Positions 8,949-20,197 of a DNA stretch of 64,000 nucleotides are shown one piece after another; the first letter of the stretch is position 1; each line of letters starts with the position of its first letter. A model generated the notes under the pieces. That model saw nothing but the letters and a program-made list of their open reading frames with translations, had not been told where the DNA came from and ran no database searches. The translations under genes and the position numbers were made by a program. Source of the stretch: Actinomadura kijaniata NBRC 14229 (GTDB taxonomy: Bacteria > Actinomycetota > Actinomycetes > Streptosporangiales > Streptosporangiaceae); the NCBI RefSeq assembly GCF_001552175.1, contig NZ_BCQR01000024.1, positions 28,841 through 92,840 of the forward strand. The letters are read 5' to 3'.

Positions 8949-9455
8949 TCAGGTGTCGTCCGGAAGGCACGCGGTGGTGCCGTCCAGGGTCATCGTCGGG
9001 TGGCGGCCGCCGCGCAGCCGCACCGTCAGCGTCACCTGCGGGACGGCGCGGGTCAGCGTGAACGAGCGGTCGCGGCGCGGCCCGCTCGGCGGGCCCGTCA
9101 GCCGGTAGCCGCGCTGCGCCGAGGCGTCCAGCGACAGCGCCGTGGCCTGGTCGATCAGCGCGCGGGGCGGCGCTCCGGACGGCAGCCGCACCTCGGCGCG
9201 CAGGGTGCGGCGGGCGAGGCCGTCACCGCACGGGACGGACTGGTCGGCCAGGGCGCGGGGCTGTACGCCGAACCGGCGGGCGCTGTGGTCGAGCACCAGC
9301 GCGACGTCGGTGCGCAGCCGGACGGCCGACTCCGACAGCACCGGCCCACGGGCACAGGACGTGACGCAGGTCACCGCGGACACGGCCAGGCATGCGCCGC
9401 ACGCCAGGGCACACAGGCACCGGGGTGCGGAAGTGGACTGCGAGGCGGTGGACAC
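8949..9455 (-). CDS. lipoprotein of unknown function, first gene of the two-kinase operon
   Basis: The longest frame begins at 9539, but GTG 9455 gives a proper signal sequence. A hydrophobic stretch rich in Ala and Cys leads to a lipobox VTSC (Cys34), followed by a mature domain of ~135 residues with two Cys (SVPCGDG and the C-terminal TTACLPDD). Predicted to be anchored on the outer face of the membrane. No named family is recognised. Its stop is 22 bases before the first kinase, so it may be the extracytoplasmic partner or ligand binder of the tandem sensors. That role is inference from operon position only. Confidence 0.7.
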   Translation of the reverse strand: MSTASQSTSAPRCLCALACGACLAVSAVTCVTSCARGPVLSESAVRLRTDVALVLDHSARRFGVQPRALADQSVPCGDGLARRTLRAEVRLPSGAPPRALIDQATALSLDASAQRGYRLTGPPSGPRRDRSFTLTRAVPQVTLTVRLRGGRHPTMTLDGTTACLPDDT

Positions 9456-9538
9456 GCCACGTAGCCTATGCGGAGAGCGACCGGAAATTACGTAGAGCAA
9501 TCGGCTTGTTACGCCGGGATTACCGGCGGTGATCGGCA

Positions 9539-10597
9539 ATGCCCCAGAGGCACGGCGGAGGGATGCTCGCGGCGGCGGGAGTCCTACTGGCGACCGTCGT
9601 CTTCGGGCTGCCCGCCCGCGCCGACGCGGCCGGGCCGGAGACGGCGGGCACGGCGCGCGCGGTGGGCGCGGTGGGCGCGGGGGACGGGCGGGTCCTGTTC
9701 CGCGACAGCGTGCCCACGTTCGACGTGCGGCTCGCGATCGGGTCCGACGCGGTCCTGCGGGTCCGCGAGACCATCACCTACGACTTCACCGCCGACGGCG
9801 GGCGCGGCGTCATCCGGCGCGTCCCCTATCGCAAGGGGCGGCGGCTGTACGAGGTGCGGAACGTCCGCAGCGGCTCCTCCACCGGCGCGCCCGCCCGCGC
9901 CGCCACCCTGCGCATGCCGAACTCCGTGCGCATCAGGGTCGGCGACGAGGGCCGCAAGGTGCGCGGACGCCAGGCCTACGTGATCGAGTACGAGGTGGCC
10001 GGGGCGTTCACCCGCCATCCCGACCGCGACGAGCTGGTGTGGGACGCGGTCGGCGACACCTGGGAGGTGCCGATCGGCGAGGCCGCCGTGCGGGTGGAGG
10101 CCCCGGTCCCGCTGCGCAAGGCCGCCTGCCACGCCGGGCGGCCGCCCGCCGTGACCCGCTGCCTGCGGCACCGCGACGGCCCGTTCGCCGTGGACTTCAC
10201 CCAGACCGGGCTGCGGCCCCGCGAGGGGATGGTCGTCCGGGTGCGGCTGCCGCGCGGCGCGGTCGCCGTCCCGCCGCCGCGCTACGCCCGCCCGCACTGG
10301 CGGGGCACCTGGCTCGGGCCGGCCGCGCTCGCGCTCGCGCTGGGCGGGACCGCCCTGGTCGCGCGGCGGCGCGAGCGGATCCGGGAACTCGGGCGGCGGC
10401 CCGGGGCGTTGCTGCTCACATCGGGGATCGCCCTGGTGGTCGCCGACGCCGGAACCGAGGTCGTGGCCGACGGGCCCTGGGAGTACGGGGTGGGGGACAT
10501 GTCCGTGATAGGGATCGCGTTGGGCGTTCTGGGGGCCGCCGTGACCCATGTCCACCGGAGTGGCGCATCGGATCACGCAACGGTCAACGGGCGGTAG
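9539..10597 (+). CDS. DUF2207-like secreted/membrane protein
   Basis: This is a 352-aa protein with an N-terminal signal peptide (LLATVVFGLPARADA) and an extracytoplasmic beta-rich domain containing VLRVRETITYDFTADGGRGVIRRVPYR. That string is characteristic of the N-terminal part of DUF2207 proteins. After it come two or three C-terminal hydrophobic segments (WLGPAALALALGGTALV, LLLTSGIALVVADA, IGIALGVLGAAVT). It lacks the long Cys/Gly-rich tail of many DUF2207 proteins. It is divergent from the lipoprotein/kinase operon with an 83-base gap, so the two promoters may overlap. Function is unknown. Confidence 0.75.
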   Translation: MPQRHGGGMLAAAGVLLATVVFGLPARADAAGPETAGTARAVGAVGAGDGRVLFRDSVPTFDVRLAIGSDAVLRVRETITYDFTADGGRGVIRRVPYRKGRRLYEVRNVRSGSSTGAPARAATLRMPNSVRIRVGDEGRKVRGRQAYVIEYEVAGAFTRHPDRDELVWDAVGDTWEVPIGEAAVRVEAPVPLRKAACHAGRPPAVTRCLRHRDGPFAVDFTQTGLRPREGMVVRVRLPRGAVAVPPPRYARPHWRGTWLGPAALALALGGTALVARRRERIRELGRRPGALLLTSGIALVVADAGTEVVADGPWEYGVGDMSVIGIALGVLGAAVTHVHRSGASDHATVNGR

Positions 10598-10691
10598 GAA
10601 TAGAGTTGGCCCGACACGGCCGGAGTGAACCGCGACGCGGTCCCCGGACGTCTGTCGGATTGAGGTCGTTGACGAGGGGGAGGCAGCGGGA

Positions 10692-11858
10692 GTGCGGGAG
10701 TACCTGCTCACCATTCTGGTCGCCGCCCTCGTGGCCTACCTGCTGACCCCGGCCGTGCGGCGGTTCGCCGTGTGGTTCGGCGCGCAGGCCGCGCCGCGCG
10801 ACCGCGACGTGCACGTCATCCCGACGCCCCGGCTGGGCGGGCTGGCGATGTTCGGCGGCATGGTCGCGGCGCTGGTGGTCGCCACGGGGCTGCCGGAGAT
10901 GCGCAAGGTGCTGGCCTCCGCTGACGTCAACGTCGGCAAGGCGCTGCTGCTGTCGGGCGGCCTGATCGTGCTGGTCGGCATCGCCGACGACCGCTGGGGC
11001 GTGGACGCCCTCACCAAGTTCGCCGGGCAGGTCGCCGCGGCGGGCATCCTGATCATGCAGGGCGTGCAGCTCTACGTGATCCCGATGCCCAACGGCGAGC
11101 CGCTGTCGCTGCCGCCCTCCTACGGCGTCCCGCTGACGGTGTTCGTGGTGGTCGCCACGATCAACGCGGTGAACTTCATCGACGGCCTGGACGGCCTGGC
11201 CGCCGGGGTCGTCGGGATCGCCGCGCTGGCGCTGTTCTCCTACGCCTACCTGCTGTCGAAGTCCAACGGCCTGACCACGCTGGACGGCGCGACGCTGACC
11301 GCCGCGATCCTGGTCGGCATGTGCGCGGGCTTCCTGCCGCACAACTTCAACCCCGCCCGCATCTTCATGGGCGACACCGGCTCGATGCTGATCGGGCTGC
11401 TGCTGAGCTCCTCCACGATCCTGCTCACCGGCAACTTCGACCCGACGCTGCTCGGCGAGTACGGGCTGTTCCCGTTCTGGGTGCCGCTGCTGCTGGTCCC
11501 GGCCGTCGCGGCGGTGCCGTTCCTGGACATGCTGCTGGCGGTGTGGCGGCGCACCAACCAGGGGATGTCGCCGTTCGCGCCGGACAAGCTGCACCTGCAC
11601 CACCGGCTGCTGGAGCTCGGCCACTCGCACCGCCGCGCCGTGCTGATCATGTACTTCTGGGTGTCGCTGCTGGCCGTCGGGCTGGTCGGCATAGCGGTGG
11701 TGCCCTCCACGACGCTGGTGGCGGGGGGCACCCTGACGGTCGGGGTGGTCGGGATGGTGCTGATGGTCGCGCTCCCGCGCATGGCGGCCCGCCGCACCGC
11801 GCCGGACGTGGCCCCCCGGCCCGTCCCCCCGGTGCCGCGCTCCCACGAACCGGTCTGA
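10692..11858 (+). CDS. wecA: MraY/WecA-family polyprenyl-phosphate GlcNAc-1-phosphate transferase
   Basis: This 388-aa integral membrane enzyme transfers a HexNAc-1-phosphate from UDP-sugar to decaprenyl/undecaprenyl phosphate, the first step of cell-envelope glycan synthesis. Visible family motifs are the N-terminal PRDRDVHVIPTPRLGG, the catalytic Asp pair in GIADDRWGVDALTKF, NFIDGLDGLAAG, FMGDTGSMLIG and the late KLHLHHRLLELGHSHR. About eleven helices are expected. It starts at GTG 10692. Its place directly before the AtpI-like genes and the ATP synthase operon matches the M. tuberculosis rfe (Rv1302) arrangement. A hairpin about 40 bases after the stop probably separates it from the atp transcript. 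Confidence 0.95.
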   Translation: MREYLLTILVAALVAYLLTPAVRRFAVWFGAQAAPRDRDVHVIPTPRLGGLAMFGGMVAALVVATGLPEMRKVLASADVNVGKALLLSGGLIVLVGIADDRWGVDALTKFAGQVAAAGILIMQGVQLYVIPMPNGEPLSLPPSYGVPLTVFVVVATINAVNFIDGLDGLAAGVVGIAALALFSYAYLLSKSNGLTTLDGATLTAAILVGMCAGFLPHNFNPARIFMGDTGSMLIGLLLSSSTILLTGNFDPTLLGEYGLFPFWVPLLLVPAVAAVPFLDMLLAVWRRTNQGMSPFAPDKLHLHHRLLELGHSHRRAVLIMYFWVSLLAVGLVGIAVVPSTTLVAGGTLTVGVVGMVLMVALPRMAARRTAPDVAPRPVPPVPRSHEPV

Positions 11859-11895
11859 GGACCCCCGACCGGCGGGTAACCTCTTCGCCGTGTCC

Positions 11896-11927
11896 ACGGG
11901 CCGTAACGCGCGCGCGTCACGGCCCGT
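11896..11927 (+). terminator. hairpin after wecA
   Basis: Arms ACGGGCCGT and ACGGCCCGT (11896-11904 and 11919-11927) are perfect complements. They enclose a self-complementary ACGCG/CGCGT core, giving a nearly continuous GC-rich stem. There is no U tract. It probably ends the wecA transcript before the atp promoter region. Confidence 0.6.
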
Positions 11928-12042
11928 TCTCCGGAACCCGTTCGTTGACCTGGGCTACAGTCCGTGATGCGAACCATGCCGGGCGGTGACGGTGACGGCG
12001 TGGATGGGGACGCGAGCCCCGTTCCCGTTACATCAAGGGTAA

Positions 12043-12073
12043 TTGCGGGCGTTCTGGACGCTTGTGATACCTT
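12043..12073 (+). promoter_or_regulatory. candidate promoter of the ATP synthase operon
   Basis: The 260-base gap between wecA and the first AtpI-like gene is otherwise empty. Within it TTGCGG (12043-12048) is followed at near-standard spacing by TGATACCTT (12065-12073), a reasonable actinobacterial -35/-10 pair about 45 bases before the ATG. A second TTGACC occurs at 11945 without a good partner. The call is from inspection only. Confidence 0.3.
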
Positions 12074-12118
12074 TCACTAGCAAGGGACGAACACTGAACG
12101 TGACCAGCCGGAGCCCAC

Positions 12119-12547
12119 ATGCATTCGACTGACGCCCGGATCCTCCGCGGCGCCGCGCTCCCCTCTGGTCTCGCCGGCATCGTGGCCCTCGTGGTCGGAC
12201 TGGTGCTCGCGGGGTCCAAGGGGATGCTGGGTGCCGCGCTCGGCACGATCACCGTGCTCGCCTTCTTCACCATCAGCGTCGTCGCGGTGAGCTACGCCTC
12301 CAAGATCTCGCCGCAGATGATGTTCGCCGCCGCCGTGTTCAGCTACATCACCAAACTGCTGGTGATGTTCGCGCTGATCGCCGCGTTCAAGGACGCCACG
12401 GCCTGGAACCCCAAGGTGTTCGCCTACACCGTGATCGCGCTGACCCTCGTCTGGATCGGCGCCGAGATCCGCGCCTCGCTGAAGGTCAAGACGCTCTACG
12501 TCGACCCGGCCGAGGACGCCAAGACCACCGCCGACCGGAGCCCGTGA
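12119..12547 (+). CDS. AtpI-like membrane protein preceding the ATP synthase genes (Rv1303 type)
   Basis: This 142-aa protein has four predicted helices (LPSGLAGIVALVVGLVLAG, GTITVLAFFTISVVAVSYA, MFAAAVFSYITKLLVMFALI and VFAYTVIALTLVWIGAEI) and a short charged tail. It sits where mycobacteria and streptomycetes carry their AtpI/Rv1303-type protein, which is thought to help assemble the c-ring or supply Mg2+/Ca2+ to the complex. The family is poorly conserved in sequence, so identification rests on length, helix pattern and position. Confidence 0.8.
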   Translation: MHSTDARILRGAALPSGLAGIVALVVGLVLAGSKGMLGAALGTITVLAFFTISVVAVSYASKISPQMMFAAAVFSYITKLLVMFALIAAFKDATAWNPKVFAYTVIALTLVWIGAEIRASLKVKTLYVDPAEDAKTTADRSP

Positions 12548-12613
12548 TGACGGTCCGGTCACGGAGGTCCGCAATGGACTACTCCAATATGACCATCAGG
12601 GGGGTGGCCTGCT

Positions 12614-12865
12614 ATGGTCCGTCCTGCGATGAGCGAGGAGGGGCACCGGCCCGACGATCCGGGGTCCGACGAGTCGGACCACCGAGGCTTCGCCAACGCC
12701 GCCTGGTCCATCCCCAGCTACATCCTCAGCGGGATGGCGGTCTACGGCGGCCTAGGCTGGCTGCTGGATCGCTGGCTGGGCACCTCGGCGCTGCTCCCCA
12801 TCGGAGTTCTGGTGGGCCTTGCTCTAGCGCTCTACCTGGTCTACCACCGCTACGGTCGCTCCTGA
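12614..12865 (+). CDS. AtpZ/AtpI-family small membrane protein
   Basis: This 83-aa protein has a charged N-terminus and two helices (YILSGMAVYGGLGWLLDRWLG and ALLPIGVLVGLALALYLVYH). It includes the GxxxxGWLLDRWLGT loop typical of AtpZ/putative F0F1-ATPase subunit proteins. ATG 12614 is preferred over ATG 12629 because an AGGGGGGT run lies eight bases upstream. It is the second assembly-factor-like gene ahead of atpB. Having both the 142-aa and the 83-aa type adjacent is characteristic of several actinomycetes. Confidence 0.85.
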   Translation: MVRPAMSEEGHRPDDPGSDESDHRGFANAAWSIPSYILSGMAVYGGLGWLLDRWLGTSALLPIGVLVGLALALYLVYHRYGRS

Positions 12866-12977
12866 CGCGACGGGCGGAACGGACCGGCACCGACTTCGGA
12901 ATGCCCCTGCGGCCCTCGGGCACGCATTCGATGTACCACCGACTGACCTGCAGAGTCACTGACGAAGGGACTGCCGC

Positions 12978-13781
12978 GTGAGCGCGCGACTCCTCGCCTC
13001 TGGGAGCGGAGATAAGTTCGAGGCCCCAGGTCTCCATATCTTCGACTGGAAGCCGATCTTCGAAGGTCAGGCGGGGCTGGCGTGGCTGACCAAGCCGACC
13101 CTCATCGTCATCCTGGCCGCGCTGGCCGTCATCCTGTTCGCCTGGCGCGCGTTCGGCAACCCCAAGCTGGTGCCCCGCGGCGTCCAGAACGTCGGTGAGG
13201 TCGCCTACCTGCTGGTCCGCGACCAGGTCGCGCGGCCGATGCTGGGCAAGGACGGCGACAGGTGGATGCCGTTCCTGTTCTCGACGTTCTTCTTCGTCCT
13301 GTTCATGAACTACGCGGGCGTCATCCCGGTGCTGCAGCTCCCGGCGACCTCGCACATCGCCATCCCGATCGTGCTGGCGCTGGCCGTCTACGGAATGATG
13401 CTCTTCCTCGGCATCAAGCACCAGGGCCTGGTCGGCTACTTCAAGAACGTCATGTTCCCGCCCGGCCTGCCCAAGGCGCTGTACGTCATCCTCGCGCCGA
13501 TCGAGTTCCTGTCGACGATTATTCTGCGGCCGTTCACGCATGCCGTCCGACTGTTCGCGAACATGTTCGCGGGCCACCTGCTGATCGCGTTCTTCGCGAC
13601 CGTCGCCTGGTGGTTCCTGGCCGAGAAGCTCACCCCGCTGGGTGCGGGTGTCGGCGTCGTCGGCTTCGTCATGACCATCGTCATGACCGCCTTTGAGATC
13701 TTCGTGCAGAGCCTGCAGGCCTTCATCTTCACCCTGCTGGCCGCGAGCTACATCAACAGCTCGCTGCACGCTGACCACTGA
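12978..13781 (+). CDS. atpB: ATP synthase F0 subunit a
   Basis: This 267-aa protein forms the proton half-channels of the F0 motor in the cytoplasmic membrane. The signature LRPFTHAVRLFANMFAGHLL carries the essential Arg that faces the c-ring Glu. The conserved C-terminal helix EIFVQSLQAFIFTLLAASYI is present. It starts at GTG 12978. It is followed by a hairpin-containing 75-base spacer before atpE. Length and helix pattern match other actinobacterial subunits. Confidence 0.98.
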   Translation: MSARLLASGSGDKFEAPGLHIFDWKPIFEGQAGLAWLTKPTLIVILAALAVILFAWRAFGNPKLVPRGVQNVGEVAYLLVRDQVARPMLGKDGDRWMPFLFSTFFFVLFMNYAGVIPVLQLPATSHIAIPIVLALAVYGMMLFLGIKHQGLVGYFKNVMFPPGLPKALYVILAPIEFLSTIILRPFTHAVRLFANMFAGHLLIAFFATVAWWFLAEKLTPLGAGVGVVGFVMTIVMTAFEIFVQSLQAFIFTLLAASYINSSLHADH

Positions 13782-13809
13782 TAGACCAACCACACCCGCT
13801 AGCAACCCT

Positions 13810-13833
13810 CCGGTGGGAAGAACGCCCCACCGG
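13810..13833 (+). other. hairpin between atpB and atpE
   Basis: CCGGTGGG (13810-13817) and CCCACCGG (13826-13833) form a perfect 8-bp stem with an 8-base loop. It ends 23 bases before the atpE start codon and leaves the AAAAGGAAAA ribosome-binding stretch unpaired. It could act as an RNA processing or stability element supporting the high translation needed for subunit c. Confidence 0.5.
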
Positions 13834-13841
13834 TCGAGTGA

Positions 13842-14081
<240 letters not shown>

Positions 14082-14121
14082 CCGACTCCTTCCCACTACA
14101 TAAGAGGAAGGCGGAACCCTC

Positions 14122-14694
14122 ATGACGAACCTGCTGGCCGCGTCCGTCGCGGCCCAGGAGGGGCAGCAGCACTACAGCCCGCTGGCCCCGGAGCCGGCCG
14201 AGCTGGTCGTCGGCACGCTCGCGTTCCTGATCGTGCTGGCGCTGGTCGGCTGGAAGCTCGTTCCGGCGATCCGCAAGACGCTGGAGGAGCGCACCGAGGC
14301 CATCGAGGGCGGTCTCAAGAAGGCCGAGGACGCCCAGGCAGAGGCGCAGGCGCTGCTCGCCAAGTACAACGAGCAGCTCAAGGAGGCCCGGCACGAGGCC
14401 TCCCGCCTGCGCGAGGAGGCCCGCGAGCAGGGCGCTGCGATCATCGCTGAGATGAAGGAGCAGGCCCAGGCCGAGGCCCGGCGCATCACCGAGGCCGCGC
14501 AGGCGCAGATCGAGGCCGAGCGGCAGCAGGCGCTGCAGTCGCTGCGCGCCGAGATCGGCGCGCTGTCGGTCGAGCTGGCCGGCCGTGTGGTCGGCGAGTC
14601 CCTGGAGGACAGCGCCCGCCAGAGCCGCGTCGTCGACCGGTTCCTCGAGGAACTCGAGGAGCGCGCTCGTACGCAGGAGCAGATCACATCATGA
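14122..14694 (+). CDS. atpF: ATP synthase F0 subunit b
   Basis: This 190-aa subunit forms the peripheral stalk. One N-terminal membrane helix (VVGTLAFLIVLALVGWKLVPAI) is followed by a long charged coiled coil (LKKAEDAQAEAQALLAKYNEQL and onward) typical of b subunits. The stop overlaps the atpH start as ATGA, so b and delta are translationally coupled. Unlike mycobacteria, b and delta are not fused here. Confidence 0.97.
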   Translation: MTNLLAASVAAQEGQQHYSPLAPEPAELVVGTLAFLIVLALVGWKLVPAIRKTLEERTEAIEGGLKKAEDAQAEAQALLAKYNEQLKEARHEASRLREEAREQGAAIIAEMKEQAQAEARRITEAAQAQIEAERQQALQSLRAEIGALSVELAGRVVGESLEDSARQSRVVDRFLEELEERARTQEQITS

Positions 14695-15509
14695 CCATCA
14701 CGGGAGCGGTGAGCAGGGCGTCGCTGGCCGAGGCCAGGGAACGGCTGGAGGCGGTCCTTCCGCAGGCCGACCTGGACACGCTGGGCGGCGACCTGTTCGC
14801 GGTGCTGCACCTGATCGACCGCGAGCACGGCCTGCGACGGGCGGTCTCCGACCCGTCCCGGGACGGCGCCGACAAGGCGCGGCTCGTCCAGGTCCTGCTC
14901 GAGGGCAAGGTCTCGCCGGCCGCTCTCGAGCTGGTCGCCGACGTCGTGCGGCTGCGCTGGTCCAAGCCGTCGGAGCTGGCGGACGCGGTGGAGGTCCTCG
15001 CGGTCACCGCCGAGTCCGCGCGCGCCGAGGGGCAGGGCCGGCTGGACGACCTGGAGGACGAGCTGTTCCGGTTCTCCCGGGTCGTCGAGGGCGAGCCGCA
15101 GCTGCGCGGCGCGCTGTCGGGCCCGGGCCTGCCGGACGAGCGCAAGCTGGGGCTGGTGACCGAGCTGCTGGAGGGCAAGGTCACCCCGTCGGCGCTCACG
15201 CTGATCACCGAGCTGGCGCTCCGTCCGCGAGGACGTAGCCTGGAAGGTGGGCTCGCCGAGTACGGCCGTCTGGTGGCCCAGCGCCGCCAGCGCCTGGTCG
15301 CGCTCGTACGCACCCCGGTGGAACTGAGCGAGCAGCAGCGCACCCGGCTGGCCGCGGTGCTCGCCGCGGCCTACGGGCACGAAGTACACCTGAACATCGA
15401 GCTCGACCCCAGCACGATCGGCGGCCTGTCGATCCAGATCGGGGACGAGATCATCGACGGCACGATCGCCGGACGGCTGGACGACGTCCGCCGGCGGCTC
15501 GCGAGCTGA
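14691..15509 (+). CDS. atpH: ATP synthase F1 subunit delta
   Basis: This 272-aa protein contains the OSCP/delta domain. The C-terminal half shows family features such as VELSEQQRTRLAAVLAAAYG and DPSTIGGLSIQIGDEIIDGTIAGRLDDVRRRL. It is longer than the ~180-aa E. coli delta, as is usual in actinobacteria that carry an extended N-terminal helical region. It links the b stalk to the alpha3beta3 head. It starts at ATG 14691 overlapping atpF. Confidence 0.96.
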   Translation: MTITGAVSRASLAEARERLEAVLPQADLDTLGGDLFAVLHLIDREHGLRRAVSDPSRDGADKARLVQVLLEGKVSPAALELVADVVRLRWSKPSELADAVEVLAVTAESARAEGQGRLDDLEDELFRFSRVVEGEPQLRGALSGPGLPDERKLGLVTELLEGKVTPSALTLITELALRPRGRSLEGGLAEYGRLVAQRRQRLVALVRTPVELSEQQRTRLAAVLAAAYGHEVHLNIELDPSTIGGLSIQIGDEIIDGTIAGRLDDVRRRLAS

Positions 15510-15551
15510 CCAAGCTGACGAGCTGACCCCAAAGGGAGCAAGAGAGGAATC

Positions 15552-17189
15552 ATGGCGGAGCTGACGATCCGTCCGGACGAGATCCGGAACGCGCTGGAGC
15601 GCTTCGTCCAGTCGTACGAGCCTGAGGCCGCCGCGCGCGATGAGGTCGGCACCGTTGTCGATTCCGGCGACGGTATCGCCCACGTCGAGGGCCTGCCCTC
15701 CGCGATGGCCAACGAACTCCTGGAGTTCGAGGACGGCACCCGTGGCCTGGCTCTGAACCTGGACGTGCGTGAGATCGGCGCTGTTGTCCTGGGTGACTTC
15801 AGCAAGATCGAGGAGGGCCAGAAGGTCCGCCGGACCGGCGAGGTCCTCTCGGTCCCGGTCGGCGACGGCTTCCTCGGCCGCGTCGTGGACGCGCTGGGCA
15901 ACCCGCTGGACGGCAAGGGCGCCATCGAGGCGACCGAGCGTCGTGCGCTGGAACTGCAGGCCCCGACCGTCGTGCAGCGGCAGTCGGTCAAGGAGCCGCT
16001 GCAGACCGGCATCAAGGCCATCGACTCGATGACGCCGATCGGCCGTGGCCAGCGCCAGCTCATCATCGGTGACCGGCAGACCGGCAAGACCACGGTCTGC
16101 ATCGACACCATCCTGAACCAGAAGGAAGCCTGGGAGACCGGCGACCCCAAGCAGCAGGTGCGCTGCATCTACGTCGCGATCGGCCAGAAGGGCTCCACGA
16201 TCGCGAACGTGCGCCGCCAGCTGGAGGAGGCCGGCGCGCTGGAGTACACCACGATCGTGGCGGCCCCGGCGTCCGAGCCCGCGGGCTTCAAGTACATCGC
16301 CCCCTACACCGGGTCGGCGATCGGCCAGCACTGGATGTACCAGGGCAAGCACGTCCTGATCGTCTTCGACGACCTGTCCAAGCAGGCCGAGGCCTACCGC
16401 GCGGTGTCGCTGCTGCTGCGCCGCCCGCCGGGCCGTGAGGCGTACCCCGGTGACGTCTTCTACCTGCACTCGCGTCTGCTGGAGCGCTGCGCGAAGCTGT
16501 CGGACGACATGGGCGGCGGCTCGATGACCGGCCTGCCGATCATCGAGACCAAGGGCAACGACGTCTCGGCGTTCATCCCGACCAACGTCATCTCGATCAC
16601 CGACGGCCAGTGCTTCCTGGAGACGGACCTGTTCAACCAGGGCGTCCGGCCGGCCATCAACGTCGGTATCTCGGTGTCCCGAGTCGGCGGTTCGGCGCAG
16701 ATCAAGGCGATGCGCAAGGTCGCCGGCACCCTGCGTCTGTCCCTGTCGCAGTTCCGTGACCTGGAGGCCTTCGCGGCCTTCGCCTCCGACCTGGACGCGG
16801 CCTCCCGCGCCCAGCTGGAGCGCGGCGCCCGCCTGGTCGAGCTGCTCAAGCAGCCGCAGGGCTCGCCGTTCCCGGTCGAGGAGGAGGTCGTCTCGGTGTG
16901 GGCCGGCACCTCCGGCGAGCTGGACGACGTCCCGGTCGGTGACATCGCCCGCTTCGAGCGCGAGTTCCTGGACTACCTGAAGCGCCAGCACTCGGGGCTG
17001 CTGCCGGGCATCCGCGAGACCGGCCAGCTCACCGACGACGGTCTGACCACCCTCAAGGACGCCATCACGGGGTTCAAGAAGGGCTTCGAGACCAGCGAGG
17101 GCAAGCTGCTGGGCGAGGACGAGTCGGTCGAGCCCATCGCCGACGAGGACGTCCAGCAGGAGACGATCACCCGCGTCAAGAAGGACTGA
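15552..17189 (+). CDS. atpA: ATP synthase F1 subunit alpha
   Basis: This 545-aa non-catalytic nucleotide-binding subunit has an N-terminal beta-barrel (residues ~25-95), a Walker [10 protein letters not shown] near residue 173, Walker B strand [12 protein letters not shown], and the conserved stretch [19 protein letters not shown]. The C-terminus has the extra ~35 residues common in actinobacteria, where a C-terminal extension has been linked to suppression of ATP hydrolysis in mycobacteria. A ribosome-binding site (AAAGGGAGCAAGAGAGG) is just upstream. Confidence 0.98.
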   Translation: MAELTIRPDEIRNALERFVQSYEPEAAARDEVGTVVDSGDGIAHVEGLPSAMANELLEFEDGTRGLALNLDVREIGAVVLGDFSKIEEGQKVRRTGEVLSVPVGDGFLGRVVDALGNPLDGKGAIEATERRALELQAPTVVQRQSVKEPLQTGIKAIDSMTPIGRGQRQLIIGDRQTGKTTVCIDTILNQKEAWETGDPKQQVRCIYVAIGQKGSTIANVRRQLEEAGALEYTTIVAAPASEPAGFKYIAPYTGSAIGQHWMYQGKHVLIVFDDLSKQAEAYRAVSLLLRRPPGREAYPGDVFYLHSRLLERCAKLSDDMGGGSMTGLPIIETKGNDVSAFIPTNVISITDGQCFLETDLFNQGVRPAINVGISVSRVGGSAQIKAMRKVAGTLRLSLSQFRDLEAFAAFASDLDAASRAQLERGARLVELLKQPQGSPFPVEEEVVSVWAGTSGELDDVPVGDIARFEREFLDYLKRQHSGLLPGIRETGQLTDDGLTTLKDAITGFKKGFETSEGKLLGEDESVEPIADEDVQQETITRVKKD

Positions 17190-17194
17190 CCTAG

Positions 17195-19536
<2,342 letters not shown>

Positions 19537-19542
19537 TCCGCT

Positions 19543-19590
19543 CCGGAGGGACCGGCCCGCCGCCGACGGGCGCCGGTCCGGTCCCTCCGG
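19543..19590 (+). other. long hairpin between atpD and atpC
   Basis: CCGGAGGGACCGG (19543-19555) and CCGGTCCCTCCGG (19578-19590) are perfect 13-bp complements, enclosing a further GC-rich self-complementary segment. There is no U tract. It lies seven bases after the atpD stop and could attenuate or process the message, lowering epsilon relative to beta. Confidence 0.55.
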
Positions 19591-19617
19591 TCCGCTCCAG
19601 AATCCGGAGGAACGAAC

Positions 19618-19998
19618 GTGGCAACCCTGAAGGTCGGCCTGGTCTCGCCCGAGCGCGAGGTCTGGTCCGGCGAGGCCAGGATGGTGGTCGCGCAGACCGT
19701 CGAGGGCCAGCTCGGCATCATGCCGGGCCACGCCCCGGTGCTGGGCGTGCTGCTGGACGGCAGCGAGGTGAAGATCGAGCCCGCCGACGGCGGCGAGTGG
19801 ATCACCGCGGCGGTCGGCAGCGGCTTCTTCTCCGTGGCCGACAACGAGGTGTCGGTGCTGGCCGAGCAGGCCGAGCTGGGCACCGAGGTGGACCGCGAGC
19901 ACGCCCGCCAGGCGCTGTCGCGGGCCCAGTCCGAGAACGACACCGTCGGCGAGCGGCGGGCGCGGGCGCGCCTGCGCGCGGCCGGCGCGGAGGCGTGA
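19618..19998 (+). CDS. atpC: ATP synthase F1 subunit epsilon
   Basis: This 126-aa protein has the N-terminal beta-sandwich (LKVGLVSPEREVWSGEARMVVAQTVEGQLGIMPGHAPVLGVL) and a short C-terminal helical hairpin (REHARQALSRAQSENDTVGERRARARLRA). It acts as a brake on ATP hydrolysis and couples gamma to the c-ring. It starts at GTG 19618 with CCGGAGGAACGA just upstream. It is the last subunit gene. Confidence 0.96.
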   Translation: MATLKVGLVSPEREVWSGEARMVVAQTVEGQLGIMPGHAPVLGVLLDGSEVKIEPADGGEWITAAVGSGFFSVADNEVSVLAEQAELGTEVDREHARQALSRAQSENDTVGERRARARLRAAGAEA

Positions 19999-20197
19999 CC
20001 CGAGAGGGGACAGCGCCCCGCGAGGGGCGACGCCTCCCCGGTCCGGTGCGTCCCGCCCACCCGGCGGGACCGCTCGGGCCGGACCGAAGCTTCGACCGTG
20101 ACCGGCGGGCCGCACGGCCCGCCGTCGCGCTCTTCGTGGAACGCGCGCGGTGCGCCTCACCCGGGGCGCCGCGCGCAGGCGAGAACGGCGGGGGGAC

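Noticed and set aside
12043..12073. A riboswitch or attenuator ahead of the atp operon
   Set aside because: The 260-base gap shows only a terminator hairpin for wecA and a weak promoter. No recognisable aptamer or leader peptide was found.
14172..16991. A 939-residue minus-strand frame opposite atpF-atpA
   Set aside because: It is antisense to well-conserved ATP synthase genes and has the composition of a GC-rich shadow frame without any domain.
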